Shown here piece after piece: positions 10,293-19,690 of a stretch of 58,717 bases of DNA. Source of the DNA: Wolbachia pipientis. GTDB taxonomy: Bacteria > Pseudomonadota > Alphaproteobacteria > Rickettsiales > Anaplasmataceae. The stretch covers positions 160,879 through 219,595 of the forward strand of contig NZ_MJMG01000001.1 of the NCBI RefSeq assembly GCF_001752665.1, read 5' to 3'. The notes beneath the pieces were generated by a model that worked only from the letters and a program-made list of their open reading frames with translations, did not search any database and was not told where the DNA came from. Both the position numbers and the translations under genes were made by a program. Numbering within the stretch: the stretch's first letter is position 1; each line of letters starts with the position of its first letter.

Positions 10293-11015
10293 ATGTCTTT
10301 TTTAAGAAGTGAACGAACTCAAGGTGCTTATTATCATGCTGGCCTTAGGGATTATTTGGCCAAGGTGTATAGCTATATGGCTTTAGCCTTGGGTATAACT
10401 GGGATTGTTGCACTTTTTGTTGTTTATTCTGATTTACACATGGTAATATCCTCTAACCCGTTATTAGCATTTGTAGTGACACTTTCTCCTATAATTTTAG
10501 TGTTTTCCATATATTATAATCTGGTACATCTTAGCATGCAAGCTATTATTGCCATGTTTCTTCTATATTCAGTGTTGATGGGTGCTTCTCTGTCACACGT
10601 TTTTCTTATTTATACGTCGGAAAATATAGCAAGGGCATTTTTTATCACGTCAATTATGTTTGGTTCTATGGCTTTATATGGGAATAATACTAAGCGTGAC
10701 TTAACGAGTGCTGGTTCTTTCCTAATTATGGGAATCTGGGGAATAATTATTGCATCTTTAGTAAATTTGTTCATTGGTAGCAGTGCACTTTATTTTGCAA
10801 TATCGTTGGTGTCAGTTATAGTATTTACATTAATGACTGCATATGATGCTCAAAAAATTAAGGATATATACTATAGGTATAATGATGGTTCAGAAGTAGC
10901 ATCTACAAAGCTGGCTATATTGGGTGCACTTAGTCTATATTTAAACTTTATTAATATATTTCTAAACCTACTTCGGTTGTTACATATATCTGCATTATCA
11001 AACAATAGAGATTAG
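10293..11015 (+). CDS. Bax inhibitor-1/YccA family membrane protein
   Basis: A 240-residue protein with seven hydrophobic helices in the BI-1 (TMBIM) pattern, including the family-typical late segment LMTAYDAQKIKDIYYRY. Members are pH-sensitive calcium-leak channels or interact with membrane proteases such as FtsH; the role in this lineage is unknown. I chose ATG 10293 over a GTG six bases upstream because GGAG lies eight bases before it. It is followed by cox11, whose ATG lies two bases past this stop, and then comF, probably as one transcript from the promoter at 10231. Confidence 0.9.
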   Translation: MSFLRSERTQGAYYHAGLRDYLAKVYSYMALALGITGIVALFVVYSDLHMVISSNPLLAFVVTLSPIILVFSIYYNLVHLSMQAIIAMFLLYSVLMGASLSHVFLIYTSENIARAFFITSIMFGSMALYGNNTKRDLTSAGSFLIMGIWGIIIASLVNLFIGSSALYFAISLVSVIVFTLMTAYDAQKIKDIYYRYNDGSEVASTKLAILGALSLYLNFINIFLNLLRLLHISALSNNRD

Positions 11016-11016
11016 G

Positions 11017-11543
11017 ATGTATCAAAAAAAAATAGTTCTTCCATAGTATTCTGTTTAGTATCTTTGGTATTATCGATGCTATGCCTTGCATATGCATCGG
11101 TGCCTTTATACAGTATTTTTTGTAAAGCTACTGGTTATGGTGGTACTATAAGGCAAGTAAATAATGTTACAGCTTATACAACCGACCAAAAAATCAGGGT
11201 CTACTTTAGCGCTGATGTTATACCAGATTTACCTTGGAAATTTACCCCAGAAGTTACTTATATTGATGTAAAAATGGGGGAGGAGAACTTAGCTTTTTAT
11301 TATACGGAAAATTTATCTGAGTATCCAGTGTCTGGAATAGCTGTGTATAATGTTGCACCATTTAAAGCTGGAAAATATTTTAATAAGATTGCATGTTTTT
11401 GTTTCAATGAACAGGTATTGTTACCAAAGCAAAAAACTGTTATGCCTGTATCTTTTTTTATAGATCCAGCTATTATGCTTGATAATAACACTAAAAATTT
11501 AAGTGAGATTACTTTATCTTACACATTTTTTAGGCTTAAGTAA
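11017..11543 (+). CDS. ctaG: Cytochrome c oxidase assembly protein CtaG/Cox11, 5' end out of frame at an A9 run
   Basis: Cox11 inserts copper into subunit I of cytochrome oxidase from the periplasmic side. The body matches the family: a membrane helix ending YASVPLYSIFCKATGYGGT and the copper-binding CFCF motif in IACFCFNEQ. The natural start is ATG 11017, two bases after the preceding stop, but as written it reads only MYQKKIVLP and stops. A tract of nine A at 11024-11032 puts it out of frame; ten A would give MYQKKNSSS joined to the rest of the N-terminal helix. In the correct frame the first usual start is TTG 11064, which would cut off about half of the helix. The gene may rely on polymerase slippage, use a poor start, or contain a sequencing error. 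Confidence 0.85.
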
Positions 11544-12250
11544 TGCTGAATGTAGTGAAAAATCTTATTTTCCCAAATGTATGTGTAAATTGTGAATCTA
11601 TTTTAGATGTAAATTATGATTTATGTGATCAATGTAATAAAACAGTCAATTTTTTAACTGAACATTACTGTAATGTTTGTGGTGCGGTAATTGCTAATAA
11701 TATTGATACATGTGGTAAATGTATTTTTAATCCTCCACAATTCAAGATATTGAGGTCGGCTTTTGCGTATAATCAGCACAGCAAAAGTATGATTTTAAGG
11801 TTTAAATTTTTTGATAATTTAAATTACGTGAAAGTTTTTGCAAAGTGGATGTATAATATGAATAAAGATATATTTAAAGATTCAGAAATTATAATTCCTA
11901 TGCCGTTACATAGGTTACGTTTACTTAAACGTAAGTATAATCAAGCAGCTTTACTCGCAAAGGAAGTAAGTCGGTTATCCAACCGATATTATGCACCTTT
12001 TATTATAAAGCGTTTGCGTAATACTCAGCCGCAGTCTGGACTTTCTTTGAAAGAACGTGAAAGAAATTTAAAAAATGCCTTTGATGTCTGCAATAAAAAG
12101 ATAATAAAAGATAAAATTATTATACTAGTTGATGATGTTGTAACGACAAGTGCGTCTGTAAGATCTTGTTCTCAAGAGATAATAAATTCTGGAGCAAGAG
12201 AAGTACGTGTACTAACACTTGCAAGGACAATTAATACAGCATCTACTTAA
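11543..12250 (+). CDS. comF: ComF family phosphoribosyltransferase-like protein
   Basis: The 235-residue protein begins with paired cysteine motifs (CVNCES, CDQC, CNVCG, CGKC) that form zinc ribbons and ends in a phosphoribosyltransferase fold with the PRPP-type motif IIILVDDVVTTSAS. ComF proteins are linked to uptake of single-stranded DNA in competent bacteria, and the family is wider than competence. Its ATG overlaps the cox11 stop in TAATG, so translation is coupled. Another competence-related gene, dprA, lies at 19.7 kb. Confidence 0.9.
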   Translation: MLNVVKNLIFPNVCVNCESILDVNYDLCDQCNKTVNFLTEHYCNVCGAVIANNIDTCGKCIFNPPQFKILRSAFAYNQHSKSMILRFKFFDNLNYVKVFAKWMYNMNKDIFKDSEIIIPMPLHRLRLLKRKYNQAALLAKEVSRLSNRYYAPFIIKRLRNTQPQSGLSLKERERNLKNAFDVCNKKIIKDKIIILVDDVVTTSASVRSCSQEIINSGAREVRVLTLARTINTAST

Positions 12251-12344
12251 TAAAGGAGAAAAAAATACACTGCTAGGTCCTATGTAGTTTTTATTTGATT
12301 ATTAAGTTAAATTATTTATACTAGAAGTTTAGCTGTTGGCTTAT

Positions 12345-12551
12345 ATGAAAAAGAGAAAATTAAAAACCAAGTCTTCTGTAAAAAAGCGTTTTAGTCTTAC
12401 ATCTCGTGGTAAGGTTATTGCTACACAATCAGGTAAAAGACACGGCATGATTAAAAGAAGCAAATCTAATATCCGTAATCAACGCGGTACTACAATCCTT
12501 GGTAAGTCTGATTCACGTATAGTGAAGCTTTATATGCCTTACGGTTTGTAA
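12345..12551 (+). CDS. rpmI: Ribosomal protein L35
   Basis: A small 68-residue basic protein beginning [16 protein letters not shown], the usual L35 N-terminus, and ending in [12 protein letters not shown] chose ATG 12345 rather than TTG 12336 because it matches the family N-terminus. No good ribosome-binding site is visible. It is followed 18 bases later by rplT, as in nearly all bacteria, but infC, the usual first gene, is absent; comF lies upstream instead. Confidence 0.95.
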   Translation: MKKRKLKTKSSVKKRFSLTSRGKVIATQSGKRHGMIKRSKSNIRNQRGTTILGKSDSRIVKLYMPYGL

Positions 12552-12569
12552 AAAATGGAGGGAAAATAA

Positions 12570-12920
12570 ATGGCTAGGGTAAAACGTGGAGTAACTACTC
12601 ACGCTCGTCACAAAAAAATATTGAAGTTAGCGAAAGGCTATAGAGGACGTGCAAAAAACTGTTATAGAATTGCACTACAAAGAGTTGAAAAGGCATTACA
12701 GTATTCTTATAGGGATCGAAGGAATCGCAAACGTGATTTTCGTGGTTTATGGATAATACGCATCAATGCAGCAGCTAGGGAACATGGGCTTACCTATGGT
12801 AGATTTATCCATGGCCTTAAAGTTGCAGGGATTAATCTGGATAGGAAAATTCTTGCTGAAATGGCTGTAAATTATAAAGATGATTTTGCGCAATTGGTAA
12901 AAACTGTTCTTGCTGCATGA
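12570..12920 (+). CDS. rplT: Ribosomal protein L20
   Basis: The 116-residue basic protein [19 protein letters not shown] is an unmistakable L20, needed for 50S assembly and often an autoregulator of the rpmI-rplT pair. A strong ribosome-binding site (GGAGGG) lies ten bases before ATG 12570. Its stop overlaps the start of the fmt stump by four bases. Confidence 0.97.
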   Translation: MARVKRGVTTHARHKKILKLAKGYRGRAKNCYRIALQRVEKALQYSYRDRRNRKRDFRGLWIIRINAAAREHGLTYGRFIHGLKVAGINLDRKILAEMAVNYKDDFAQLVKTVLAA

Positions 12921-13111
12921 GAATTATTTTCATGGGATCGCCAGAGTTTGCTGTGCGACCTCTGAAATTATTATTAGCTTCATTTCATGAAGTAGTAGCA
13001 GTTTATACTAAAGCTCCAAAACCTGCAAAACGTGGGAAGCAATTAATGGAAACACCTATACATTCTATTGACATAATCATCCTGAAGATAAATTTTTACA
13101 TGATAATCTAA
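12917..13111 (+). pseudogene. fmt: 5' stump of methionyl-tRNA formyltransferase (fmt)
   Basis: The first 50 or so codons encode a clear FMT N-terminus ([20 protein letters not shown], then [16 protein letters not shown]), the Rossmann start of the formyltransferase. After about residue 52 the homology ends abruptly and the frame closes at 13111; the family is about 300 residues long. The formyl-transfer site is entirely missing. The start overlaps the rplT stop (ATGA), so this was once a coupled gene. A working copy would be expected elsewhere because initiator tRNA formylation is usually kept. Confidence 0.85.
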
Positions 13112-13314
13112 TGGCTTTATCATGTGCAACAGATGCAACTTTATATAGTAATGAAGGACGTGCAGCTTTTTATCCTGCTATTAGTTTAAAAACAGAAAAC
13201 AAACAAGAAGAAGTTAATAAATCTCAATCAAAGAAAGAGCATGATTGTGTACAACCTGGAGTTTTAGAAGCAGTAGATGTTGATAAAGTGAATAGTGATG
13301 TCAAGCAATTGTAG
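13072..13314 (+). pseudogene. C-terminal remnant of an unidentified gene fused to the fmt stump
   Basis: In another frame, starting right where fmt homology ends, a stretch of about 80 codons is open ([16 protein letters not shown] at its start) and ends in a hydrophilic, Lys-, Glu- and Gln-rich tail. An internal ATG at 13111 gives 67 residues, but there is no ribosome-binding site. I do not recognise it. The sharp join with fmt suggests a deletion that removed the rest of both genes. It could also be a young small gene, which I think less likely. Confidence 0.4.
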
Positions 13315-13432
13315 CTATAGAAATGTAGATCCAAAGAGATGGCTTCATCATTTACCCTTATCTATAGTAGTGGTTAGTGAATAGGTTTTCTACCATCAAC
13401 ATTACTCTGTGATAGTAACTTTCCTTCATCAA

Positions 13433-15031
13433 TTACTCCGATGTTTTGTCCTGATTATCAAGTTTTAATAGTATTATTGTAGAAATTAAACCTATTGCGA
13501 CTATTATTAGTGAAAATGATGCAGCTTCTCTATAACGTTCATCACTGACAAGTTCATATATCCTAGTAGATGCAGTTTCAAAATTAAATGGTCTTAGGAT
13601 AAGCGTTGCTGTAAGTTCTTTTATGGTATCCATGAATACGAGAAGGAATCCTGATAATATACTTTTCTTGATTAATGGTATATGAATATTTACACATGTA
13701 GAGATAGACCCATGTCCCATAGTATGTGAGGCTAATTCAATTTCGTCTGGTACTTTTTTAAAACCGCATTCTATAGCATTAAATGAGATGGCAAAAAAAC
13801 GGAATAAATATGAATATATTAAAGCTACTACAGTGCCTATCAGGCTGATTTCGACCATATATGTAGTAACTATAGAAGAGATGTTGCTGAGAAATAGTAA
13901 TATACTGATTGCAATAATAATGCTGGGGATTGCATATCCTATAGAAATGATACACGCTAAATAATTTACTACCTTATTTTTACGTGCTACATAGGCAATA
14001 ATCACTGCAAGTATAACAGAAATCAACGCAGTAATACATGATAGGCTAATGCTATTTGCTATTATACTGTAAAATCTTGTATCATATAAACCATTTTCTA
14101 TGCTCCAATATATTAGCGGGATTATAGGGAATACAAATCCTATTAATACTGGTAGTATACACGTTGTATAAGTACACATTAAAGCTAGAATGTTATTTAT
14201 ACTACGTTTGCTATGGTAGTCTGCATTACAGCTTATTATTGAACAACATGTAGTATTTTTACGTGCACTTTTTTCTAGTATAATTAATACTGCTATAAAA
14301 GTTGATTCTATAACTGCAAGTACAGTAGCTGAGTATTTATCATGTAATAAAAACCAAGAACGGTATATACCTATTGAAAAAGTATCAATAGAAAGAAATT
14401 TAGATGTACCAAAATCTGTAATAGTTTCCATTAATACTAAGAACAACCCAGCCACGATTGAAGAGCGTATAGAAGGTATTATTACAAAAAATAGGCTACG
14501 TAGTGAGGAGTATCCGAGCGTTGCGGCAATAGTGACAGAATTACTAATATTCTTAAGATTTGCACGTACTAACATATAAACATATGGATATAAGCTAAAT
14601 CCCATCACTATTATGGCTCCACCTAGTGATTTGATTTCCGGAAACCAGTAATCGTTTTTATTCCATTGAAAAATCTCCCTTAATAGGCTTTGTATTGGAC
14701 CTGGAAACTCCAGGGTGTTTACATAAACAAATGATATTATATACCCTGGTATTGATATTGGAAATAATAAAGCAACTTCAAGGATTGTGCTACCAGGAAA
14801 TGAAAAAAATGTAGTAAGCCAAGCTGGGATCACTCCAAAGATAAAAGATATACTGCATACTCCTATAATTAGAATTAATGTATTCAATATATATTCTGGT
14901 AGAAGTGTACTAACCACCCATTGGGAGCTTGCTGAATCTATAAAGAGAATGGATATTAATGATAAAATAGGGCAAATAAATAATATACTGATTAAAAGTA
15001 ACAATACACTTGTGAATATCTTATAAAACAT
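13433..15031 (-). CDS. fbpB: Iron(III) ABC transporter permease (FbpB/SfuB family)
   Basis: A 532-residue integral membrane protein with about twelve helices built as two tandem binding-protein-dependent permease domains. Each half carries an EAA-like cytoplasmic loop: near residue 170 (AATLGYSSLRSLFFVIIP) and near residue 440 (ELASHTMGHGSISTC). This fused two-domain form is typical of ferric iron permeases. It would work with a periplasmic iron-binding protein and an ATPase, neither of which is in this window; scattered fbp genes are usual in Anaplasmataceae. It is followed upstream by purH on the same strand, 18 bases away. Confidence 0.88.
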   Translation of the reverse strand: MFYKIFTSVLLLLISILFICPILSLISILFIDSASSQWVVSTLLPEYILNTLILIIGVCSISFIFGVIPAWLTTFFSFPGSTILEVALLFPISIPGYIISFVYVNTLEFPGPIQSLLREIFQWNKNDYWFPEIKSLGGAIIVMGFSLYPYVYMLVRANLKNISNSVTIAATLGYSSLRSLFFVIIPSIRSSIVAGLFLVLMETITDFGTSKFLSIDTFSIGIYRSWFLLHDKYSATVLAVIESTFIAVLIILEKSARKNTTCCSIISCNADYHSKRSINNILALMCTYTTCILPVLIGFVFPIIPLIYWSIENGLYDTRFYSIIANSISLSCITALISVILAVIIAYVARKNKVVNYLACIISIGYAIPSIIIAISILLFLSNISSIVTTYMVEISLIGTVVALIYSYLFRFFAISFNAIECGFKKVPDEIELASHTMGHGSISTCVNIHIPLIKKSILSGFLLVFMDTIKELTATLILRPFNFETASTRIYELVSDERYREAASFSLIIVAIGLISTIILLKLDNQDKTSE

Positions 15032-15049
15032 CAGACTAGATGTGAATGA

Positions 15050-16561
15050 TTAATGAGAAAAATTACGGATACCCGTAAAAAACATAGCAATCTTATTATT
15101 GTTTGCAGTTTCTATTACTTCCTGATCCTTTAATGAGCCGCCAGGTTGAATTATGGCTTTAATCCCATGTTTTACACTTTCTATGATACTATCAGAAAAT
15201 GGGAAAAATGCCTCTGAAGCAAGGACTGCATTTTTACATCTCTCACCAGCTTTTTTTATTGCAATATTTACGCTATCTATTCTGCTTGTTTGTCCAGCAC
15301 CTATTCCAACAGTACACTCATCTTTGGCTATTATTATTGCATTTGATTTTACGTGTTTACATATTTTCCATGCGAATATTAAATCATTTTTTTCGTTTTC
15401 TGTGACACTACAAGAAGTGACTTGTTCTATTTTTCCTACATTTATTTTATGATTATTATTTTCCTGTACTAAAAATCCACCTGTGACATTTTTTATTTGG
15501 TATCTCATGTTACATTCTAAAGCTTTGTAAAGAATAATACGTAAGTTTTTTTTCTTAGTTAACATTTCAAATGCATCACTAGATATTGATGGTGTGATGA
15601 TAACTTCTAAAAATATATCACTAAGCTCTTTTGCGAGCTGTAAATTTACTTCTCTATTGAATGCAACTATACCACCAAAACTGCTAGTCTTATCACATAA
15701 TAATGCTTTTTTATATGCTGCTAAAATATTATTATCAGTGGCAACCCCGCATGGGTTAGTGTGCTTTATTATCACTGCTACCGGTTTGTCAAATTCAGAA
15801 ACTATATCTATAGCAGATTCAATATCTACTATATTGTTATAGCTTAACTCTTTGCCATGTATTCTTTCTAGAGGATATTGGCTAAATTTATTACTATAAA
15901 ATGCAGCTTTTTGATGAGGATTTTCACCGTATCTCAATTCTTGTACCTTATTCCCATACAACATAAAACATTCCGGTAATTCAGTATTGGATGAAAACCA
16001 GCTATAAATATTAAGATCATAATATGCAGTTAATGTAAAAGCTTTAGTTGCTAAGTATTGCCTATATTCTAGTGTTGTTTCATTATTATTCTTTTTTAAC
16101 TCTGTTTTGAGGAGTGCATAATCTTGAATATTCGAGACAACAGTGACAAAATGAAAATTTTTTGCAGCTGCTCTGATCAATGCTACTCCACCTATATCTA
16201 TCTGTTCTATTATTTGCTCTTCATTTAGATTATCAGTAACTGCTCGTGAAAAGGGATATAAATTTACTATGAGCAGATCTATAGGTTGAATGTCGAGATT
16301 TTGTATTTCTGGTGTATGTTTTATTCTGTCAAATAATATTCCACCATAAATCTTGGGATGCAAAGTTTTGACTCTGCCATCAAATATTTCAGGAAATCCT
16401 GTATAATCTGATACCTCTTTTGTTTTTATGCCTGCATTAGATAATGCTTTATATGTGTTACCTGTTGATAATATTTCTATATTTTGCTGAATTAAAAACG
16501 ATGCAAGATCAACTATACTTGTTTTATCATAAACTGATATTAAAGCTCTTTTTATTTGCAT
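15050..16561 (-). CDS. purH: Bifunctional AICAR formyltransferase/IMP cyclohydrolase PurH
   Basis: PurH performs the last two steps of IMP synthesis. The 503-residue protein has an N-terminal MGS-like cyclohydrolase domain (residues 1-150; STGNTYKALSNAGI, then FPEIFDGRVKTLHPKI) and a C-terminal formyltransferase domain with the hallmark IIKHTNPCGVA and the late GAGQTSRIDSV. It is full length. Ehrlichia-type bacteria retain purine synthesis, unlike Rickettsia, so this supports the lineage call. Confidence 0.97.
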   Translation of the reverse strand: MQIKRALISVYDKTSIVDLASFLIQQNIEILSTGNTYKALSNAGIKTKEVSDYTGFPEIFDGRVKTLHPKIYGGILFDRIKHTPEIQNLDIQPIDLLIVNLYPFSRAVTDNLNEEQIIEQIDIGGVALIRAAAKNFHFVTVVSNIQDYALLKTELKKNNNETTLEYRQYLATKAFTLTAYYDLNIYSWFSSNTELPECFMLYGNKVQELRYGENPHQKAAFYSNKFSQYPLERIHGKELSYNNIVDIESAIDIVSEFDKPVAVIIKHTNPCGVATDNNILAAYKKALLCDKTSSFGGIVAFNREVNLQLAKELSDIFLEVIITPSISSDAFEMLTKKKNLRIILYKALECNMRYQIKNVTGGFLVQENNNHKINVGKIEQVTSCSVTENEKNDLIFAWKICKHVKSNAIIIAKDECTVGIGAGQTSRIDSVNIAIKKAGERCKNAVLASEAFFPFSDSIIESVKHGIKAIIQPGGSLKDQEVIETANNNKIAMFFTGIRNFSH

Positions 16562-16623
16562 TGCTTAAAAATTTTGATCTATTATATCTTAGAGGCATTT
16601 ATCTGGCAATAGTGTATTCATAG

Positions 16624-17199
16624 ATGCAGATCTTATCTTGTAATAGTGCTGTACTGTGTAATTTATGTGCATTTAGGTTTTTAATTACTGCTGCTCATGC
16701 TTTTACTACAAGTACAGATGTGCTATTTTTTCTTGCTAAAGTATAAATTTTGCACAAATCAACTGATTTGAAGTTTTTGCTAGTGTTAGTATTGGAAATT
16801 CCAACAGGAATATTAGCTGATAAATATAGTAAAAAACATGCTTTAACAGGTAACTGCCTTATAAGATCTATATCTTATTTTGTAATCGCAAATACAGAAA
16901 CATATGGCGTTTTTCTCTTGGCCTATTGTTGTTTAGGAGCAGGGCAAGCATTTCAGTCTGGTACGTTAAATGCTTGGCTTGCAGCATATTCGCATGATGA
17001 CAAAGTAGAAGTGGAGCGTCAATTTATAATAAATAGTAATTTTGGGTATAAAGGCTACTTGTATTTACTATCCTATCTGGCTCACCTATTATGTTGTTTC
17101 ATTGTTTTTACTATAGCGCTACTTCTCTATTTGTTACATGCAATCGGTGCAGTAGCAAGAGACCCTACCGTGAATGCACTACTACAATACTACTGCTAA
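16624..17199 (+). pseudogene. Remnant of a major facilitator superfamily transporter
   Basis: One frame from ATG 16624 runs through a single in-frame TAA (about 16744) and on to 17199. It encodes helices and the loop LEIPTGILADKYSKKHAL, the classic MFS loop between helices 2 and 3 (G-x-x-x-D-K/R). The conserved part continues to about residue QFIINSNFGY and then degenerates. Only about 190 of the normal 400 or so codons remain. It sits between purH and the four-helix protein gene and is surely non-functional. Confidence 0.75.
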
Positions 17200-17297
17200 C
17201 CAAAGAGCAACTGTTAAATCATGTTATTACGTACTGATTTCTGGCATACCATTATGCTTGATACATAAAACAGTAAATATTAGCATGATGCTAATAT

Positions 17298-18581
17298 TTA
17301 AATAATATTATTAATAGTATTCGGGCCACTATAATAATTAATAATAACTTGACTGAGCATAAGACTAGATCCTTTACCATTACTGTAATTTTTAGTTAAG
17401 GCTTCTGTTCTTTCATTTTTTATGTAGTCTATAAATTTCTTATTTATTGTACCAATATCATCATTGTTAGATTTCTCGATCATTTTGCTGTGACAATCTG
17501 TTTTATTGAGATAATGTAAACTAAAATATGTAACCAATAATATAGTCATACATGAAACTGTAAGTAGCATCAATCCAGTAGTAGAATTTAAATAAAAATC
17601 CTTTACACACTGCAAATAATTAGAAGCATGTTCTGCTTCACCAATGTTTATATTTATACGTTGAGCTACATATAATTCGCAAAGAACAACTGCATTTATA
17701 ACAATGCAACTAATTAACGGAGCAGTGATGCGTATTGGTCTATTGTTTAGTACAGATTCTATTTTTTCAACTTTATTAAATTTCAAATCTTTGACATCCA
17801 TCAAACCGCCTTTGCATGGAATAGTACTTAATACAAATTCTGAGATAGCACCATAATCATACTTTCCTAATGGAATAGCACCATTGTCATACTTTAAACT
17901 TACAGATTTTATGATTTTACCTGCTATTTTTTCCTTATGCTCTTCATATATCTTCAACAAGATCCTGGAATTTACTTCCTCTACGTTAGAGATCATATTT
18001 TTTTTGTCTGGATCTTTAAACTCTTGACAATTTTCTTGAATTTGTTTAACAGCTGCCTTATCTTTTTCAAGTGTGTATGCTTGAGTATTATTGTACTGTT
18101 TTATTCCATTCCATGATAAAATCCCCACTAAAACTACCACTACAACAATTGGCACAGCAATGTAATTTTTATAACCTGAAATAAGTTTAAAAACATACTC
18201 TGGATTATATTTTTCTGAATCATGTAAATACATTATACCTACAGCTGTAACTATTGAGAGTATTGCAAAAGCAGTAATAACTACATGTTTTTGTTGTATA
18301 ATGTACCCTATTCTTGATTTACCATTCTTTGTGAATTTGATTGTACCTATAGGTGGGAATATTTTTGGATCTTGATATGCCGGTGGTGGTAAAGATGGTT
18401 CACATGAAATGTGTACTGTAATAGATGTGCCTAAAGATTCGGATATGTCTTCTGCTTCATTTTCATTACGTGATGATGTACCATCTTCTTCTGCTGTAGA
18501 GTTTTGAATTCCAGGTTGGGATGATTCATTGTGGGATGATTCATTAACTGAATCTTCTACTTCTATATTTTGTGGACTCAT
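17298..18581 (-). CDS. Four-helix membrane protein with acidic N-tail and PPxY motif (paralogue of 21300-22958)
   Basis: The 427-residue protein has a 90-residue Ser/Glu/Asn-rich N-tail with SLPPPAYQDP, which contains a PPxY motif (PPAY) of the type bound by WW domains of Nedd4-family ubiquitin ligases. Then come two hydrophobic pairs: helices at about 96-114 and 140-158, and at about 285-305 and 330-350. A Lys-rich segment of about 125 residues separates the pairs. It is paralogous to the 552-residue protein at 21300: both share NNRP before helix 3, HYxxK-x-x-C after helix 4 and a C-terminal SLxLxQV. The family is unknown to me. The layout resembles proteins inserted into vacuole membranes (Inc-like), which is an inference. 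Confidence 0.75.
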   Translation of the reverse strand: MSPQNIEVEDSVNESSHNESSQPGIQNSTAEEDGTSSRNENEAEDISESLGTSITVHISCEPSLPPPAYQDPKIFPPIGTIKFTKNGKSRIGYIIQQKHVVITAFAILSIVTAVGIMYLHDSEKYNPEYVFKLISGYKNYIAVPIVVVVVLVGILSWNGIKQYNNTQAYTLEKDKAAVKQIQENCQEFKDPDKKNMISNVEEVNSRILLKIYEEHKEKIAGKIIKSVSLKYDNGAIPLGKYDYGAISEFVLSTIPCKGGLMDVKDLKFNKVEKIESVLNNRPIRITAPLISCIVINAVVLCELYVAQRININIGEAEHASNYLQCVKDFYLNSTTGLMLLTVSCMTILLVTYFSLHYLNKTDCHSKMIEKSNNDDIGTINKKFIDYIKNERTEALTKNYSNGKGSSLMLSQVIINYYSGPNTINNII

Positions 18582-18647
18582 ATTTCTACTCTTAAATAAT
18601 TACATGCTATCTTGAATACAAGGTAATTCTTAAAATAGAGTAAATGA

Positions 18648-19418
18648 TCAGGCAAACTGCCTATCAAGTATCCTTGCATCTAATGGATATTCTTTATCAA
18701 AAAGTATGGTGATAGTGCTTTGTTGATCCTTTGCAATTTTTATATGTGATATATTATGAAGTTCCTTATAATCTGATACTACAATAGCTGGGCGATTTTC
18801 TACATCATGGATATCAAGTTCTACCACTGTATTATTTGATATAAGTGCTCCATTCCAATACTTTGGGTAATAACTATTTATTGATGTTAAGGCCAACAGA
18901 TTTGAATCTAATGGTACAACCGGACCACCTGCAGCAAAATTATATGCAGGACTTCCTACAGGGGTAGATAATATTATTCCATCTCCTCGTAATTTTTCTA
19001 TTTTTAGTTTACCGTTTATAATCACACTTATCTCAACTATCTGGTTTGTTTGTCTGAATATATGTACTTCATTAATGGCTTTATAATAATATTTTTTATT
19101 GTTAATATCTGTAGCTTCCATTTTTAGTAAGATTAGTTGTGTAGAAACTGCATGCTTTATACAGTGCATAATATCCTCTTCAGGTTGGTTCATGAGAAAT
19201 CCTACATTTCCTGTATTGATGCCATACACGCTGATGTTCTCATTTTTTTCTATAACGTAGTTATGTAAGACACGCAGCATAAAGCCATCTCCACCCACAA
19301 CTATAAGCAAGTTAACACGTGGATTATCTTCTTCTAAAATATTAATAAAATTTAGTTTTTGTAATAACTTGGAAACTGCTTGTGATTTTGGCGACTCAGA
19401 AGCAACATAGCCTATCAC
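18648..19418 (-). CDS. nadK: NAD kinase
   Basis: NAD kinase makes NADP from NAD and ATP. The 256-residue protein shows the family GGDG motif (residues 42-45, in LIVVGGDGFMLRVL), then the NTGNVGFLMN segment and the sugar-binding stretch GSPAYNFAAGGPVV. It is last in a minus-strand run with dprA and rpmE; the rpmE stop lies five bases before this start. Confidence 0.95.
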   Translation of the reverse strand: MIGYVASESPKSQAVSKLLQKLNFINILEEDNPRVNLLIVVGGDGFMLRVLHNYVIEKNENISVYGINTGNVGFLMNQPEEDIMHCIKHAVSTQLILLKMEATDINNKKYYYKAINEVHIFRQTNQIVEISVIINGKLKIEKLRGDGIILSTPVGSPAYNFAAGGPVVPLDSNLLALTSINSYYPKYWNGALISNNTVVELDIHDVENRPAIVVSDYKELHNISHIKIAKDQQSTITILFDKEYPLDARILDRQFA

Positions 19419-19423
19419 GCAAA

Positions 19424-19642
19424 CTAGAAAATGTTTCCATATTTATCATTAAATTTAGCTAACTTACTAGTTTTACTTACTGACCCACTTGTTAAACTTC
19501 CGGTCCATGCAGGATGAGTTAAAGGATCTCTATCAAGCTTTATTTTATCACCATCTTTACCATAAGTAGATCGCGTTTCAAATTCTTTACCATCTGTCAT
19601 TATTACAACAACTTTATGATAATCAACTTTATCTATTACCAT
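19424..19642 (-). CDS. rpmE: Ribosomal protein L31
   Basis: The 72-residue protein has the alphaproteobacterial L31 pattern: DYHKVVVIMTDGKEFETRST, then DPLTHPAWTG, and a terminal KFNDKYG. It has no zinc-ribbon cysteines, so it is of the C-minus class. It lies between dprA and nadK on the same strand, five bases before nadK. Confidence 0.92.
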   Translation of the reverse strand: MVIDKVDYHKVVVIMTDGKEFETRSTYGKDGDKIKLDRDPLTHPAWTGSLTSGSVSKTSKLAKFNDKYGNIF

Positions 19643-19690
19643 GTTATTTACTGATTTGTGACACTTTATTATGTTAATAGCCTTGTATTA

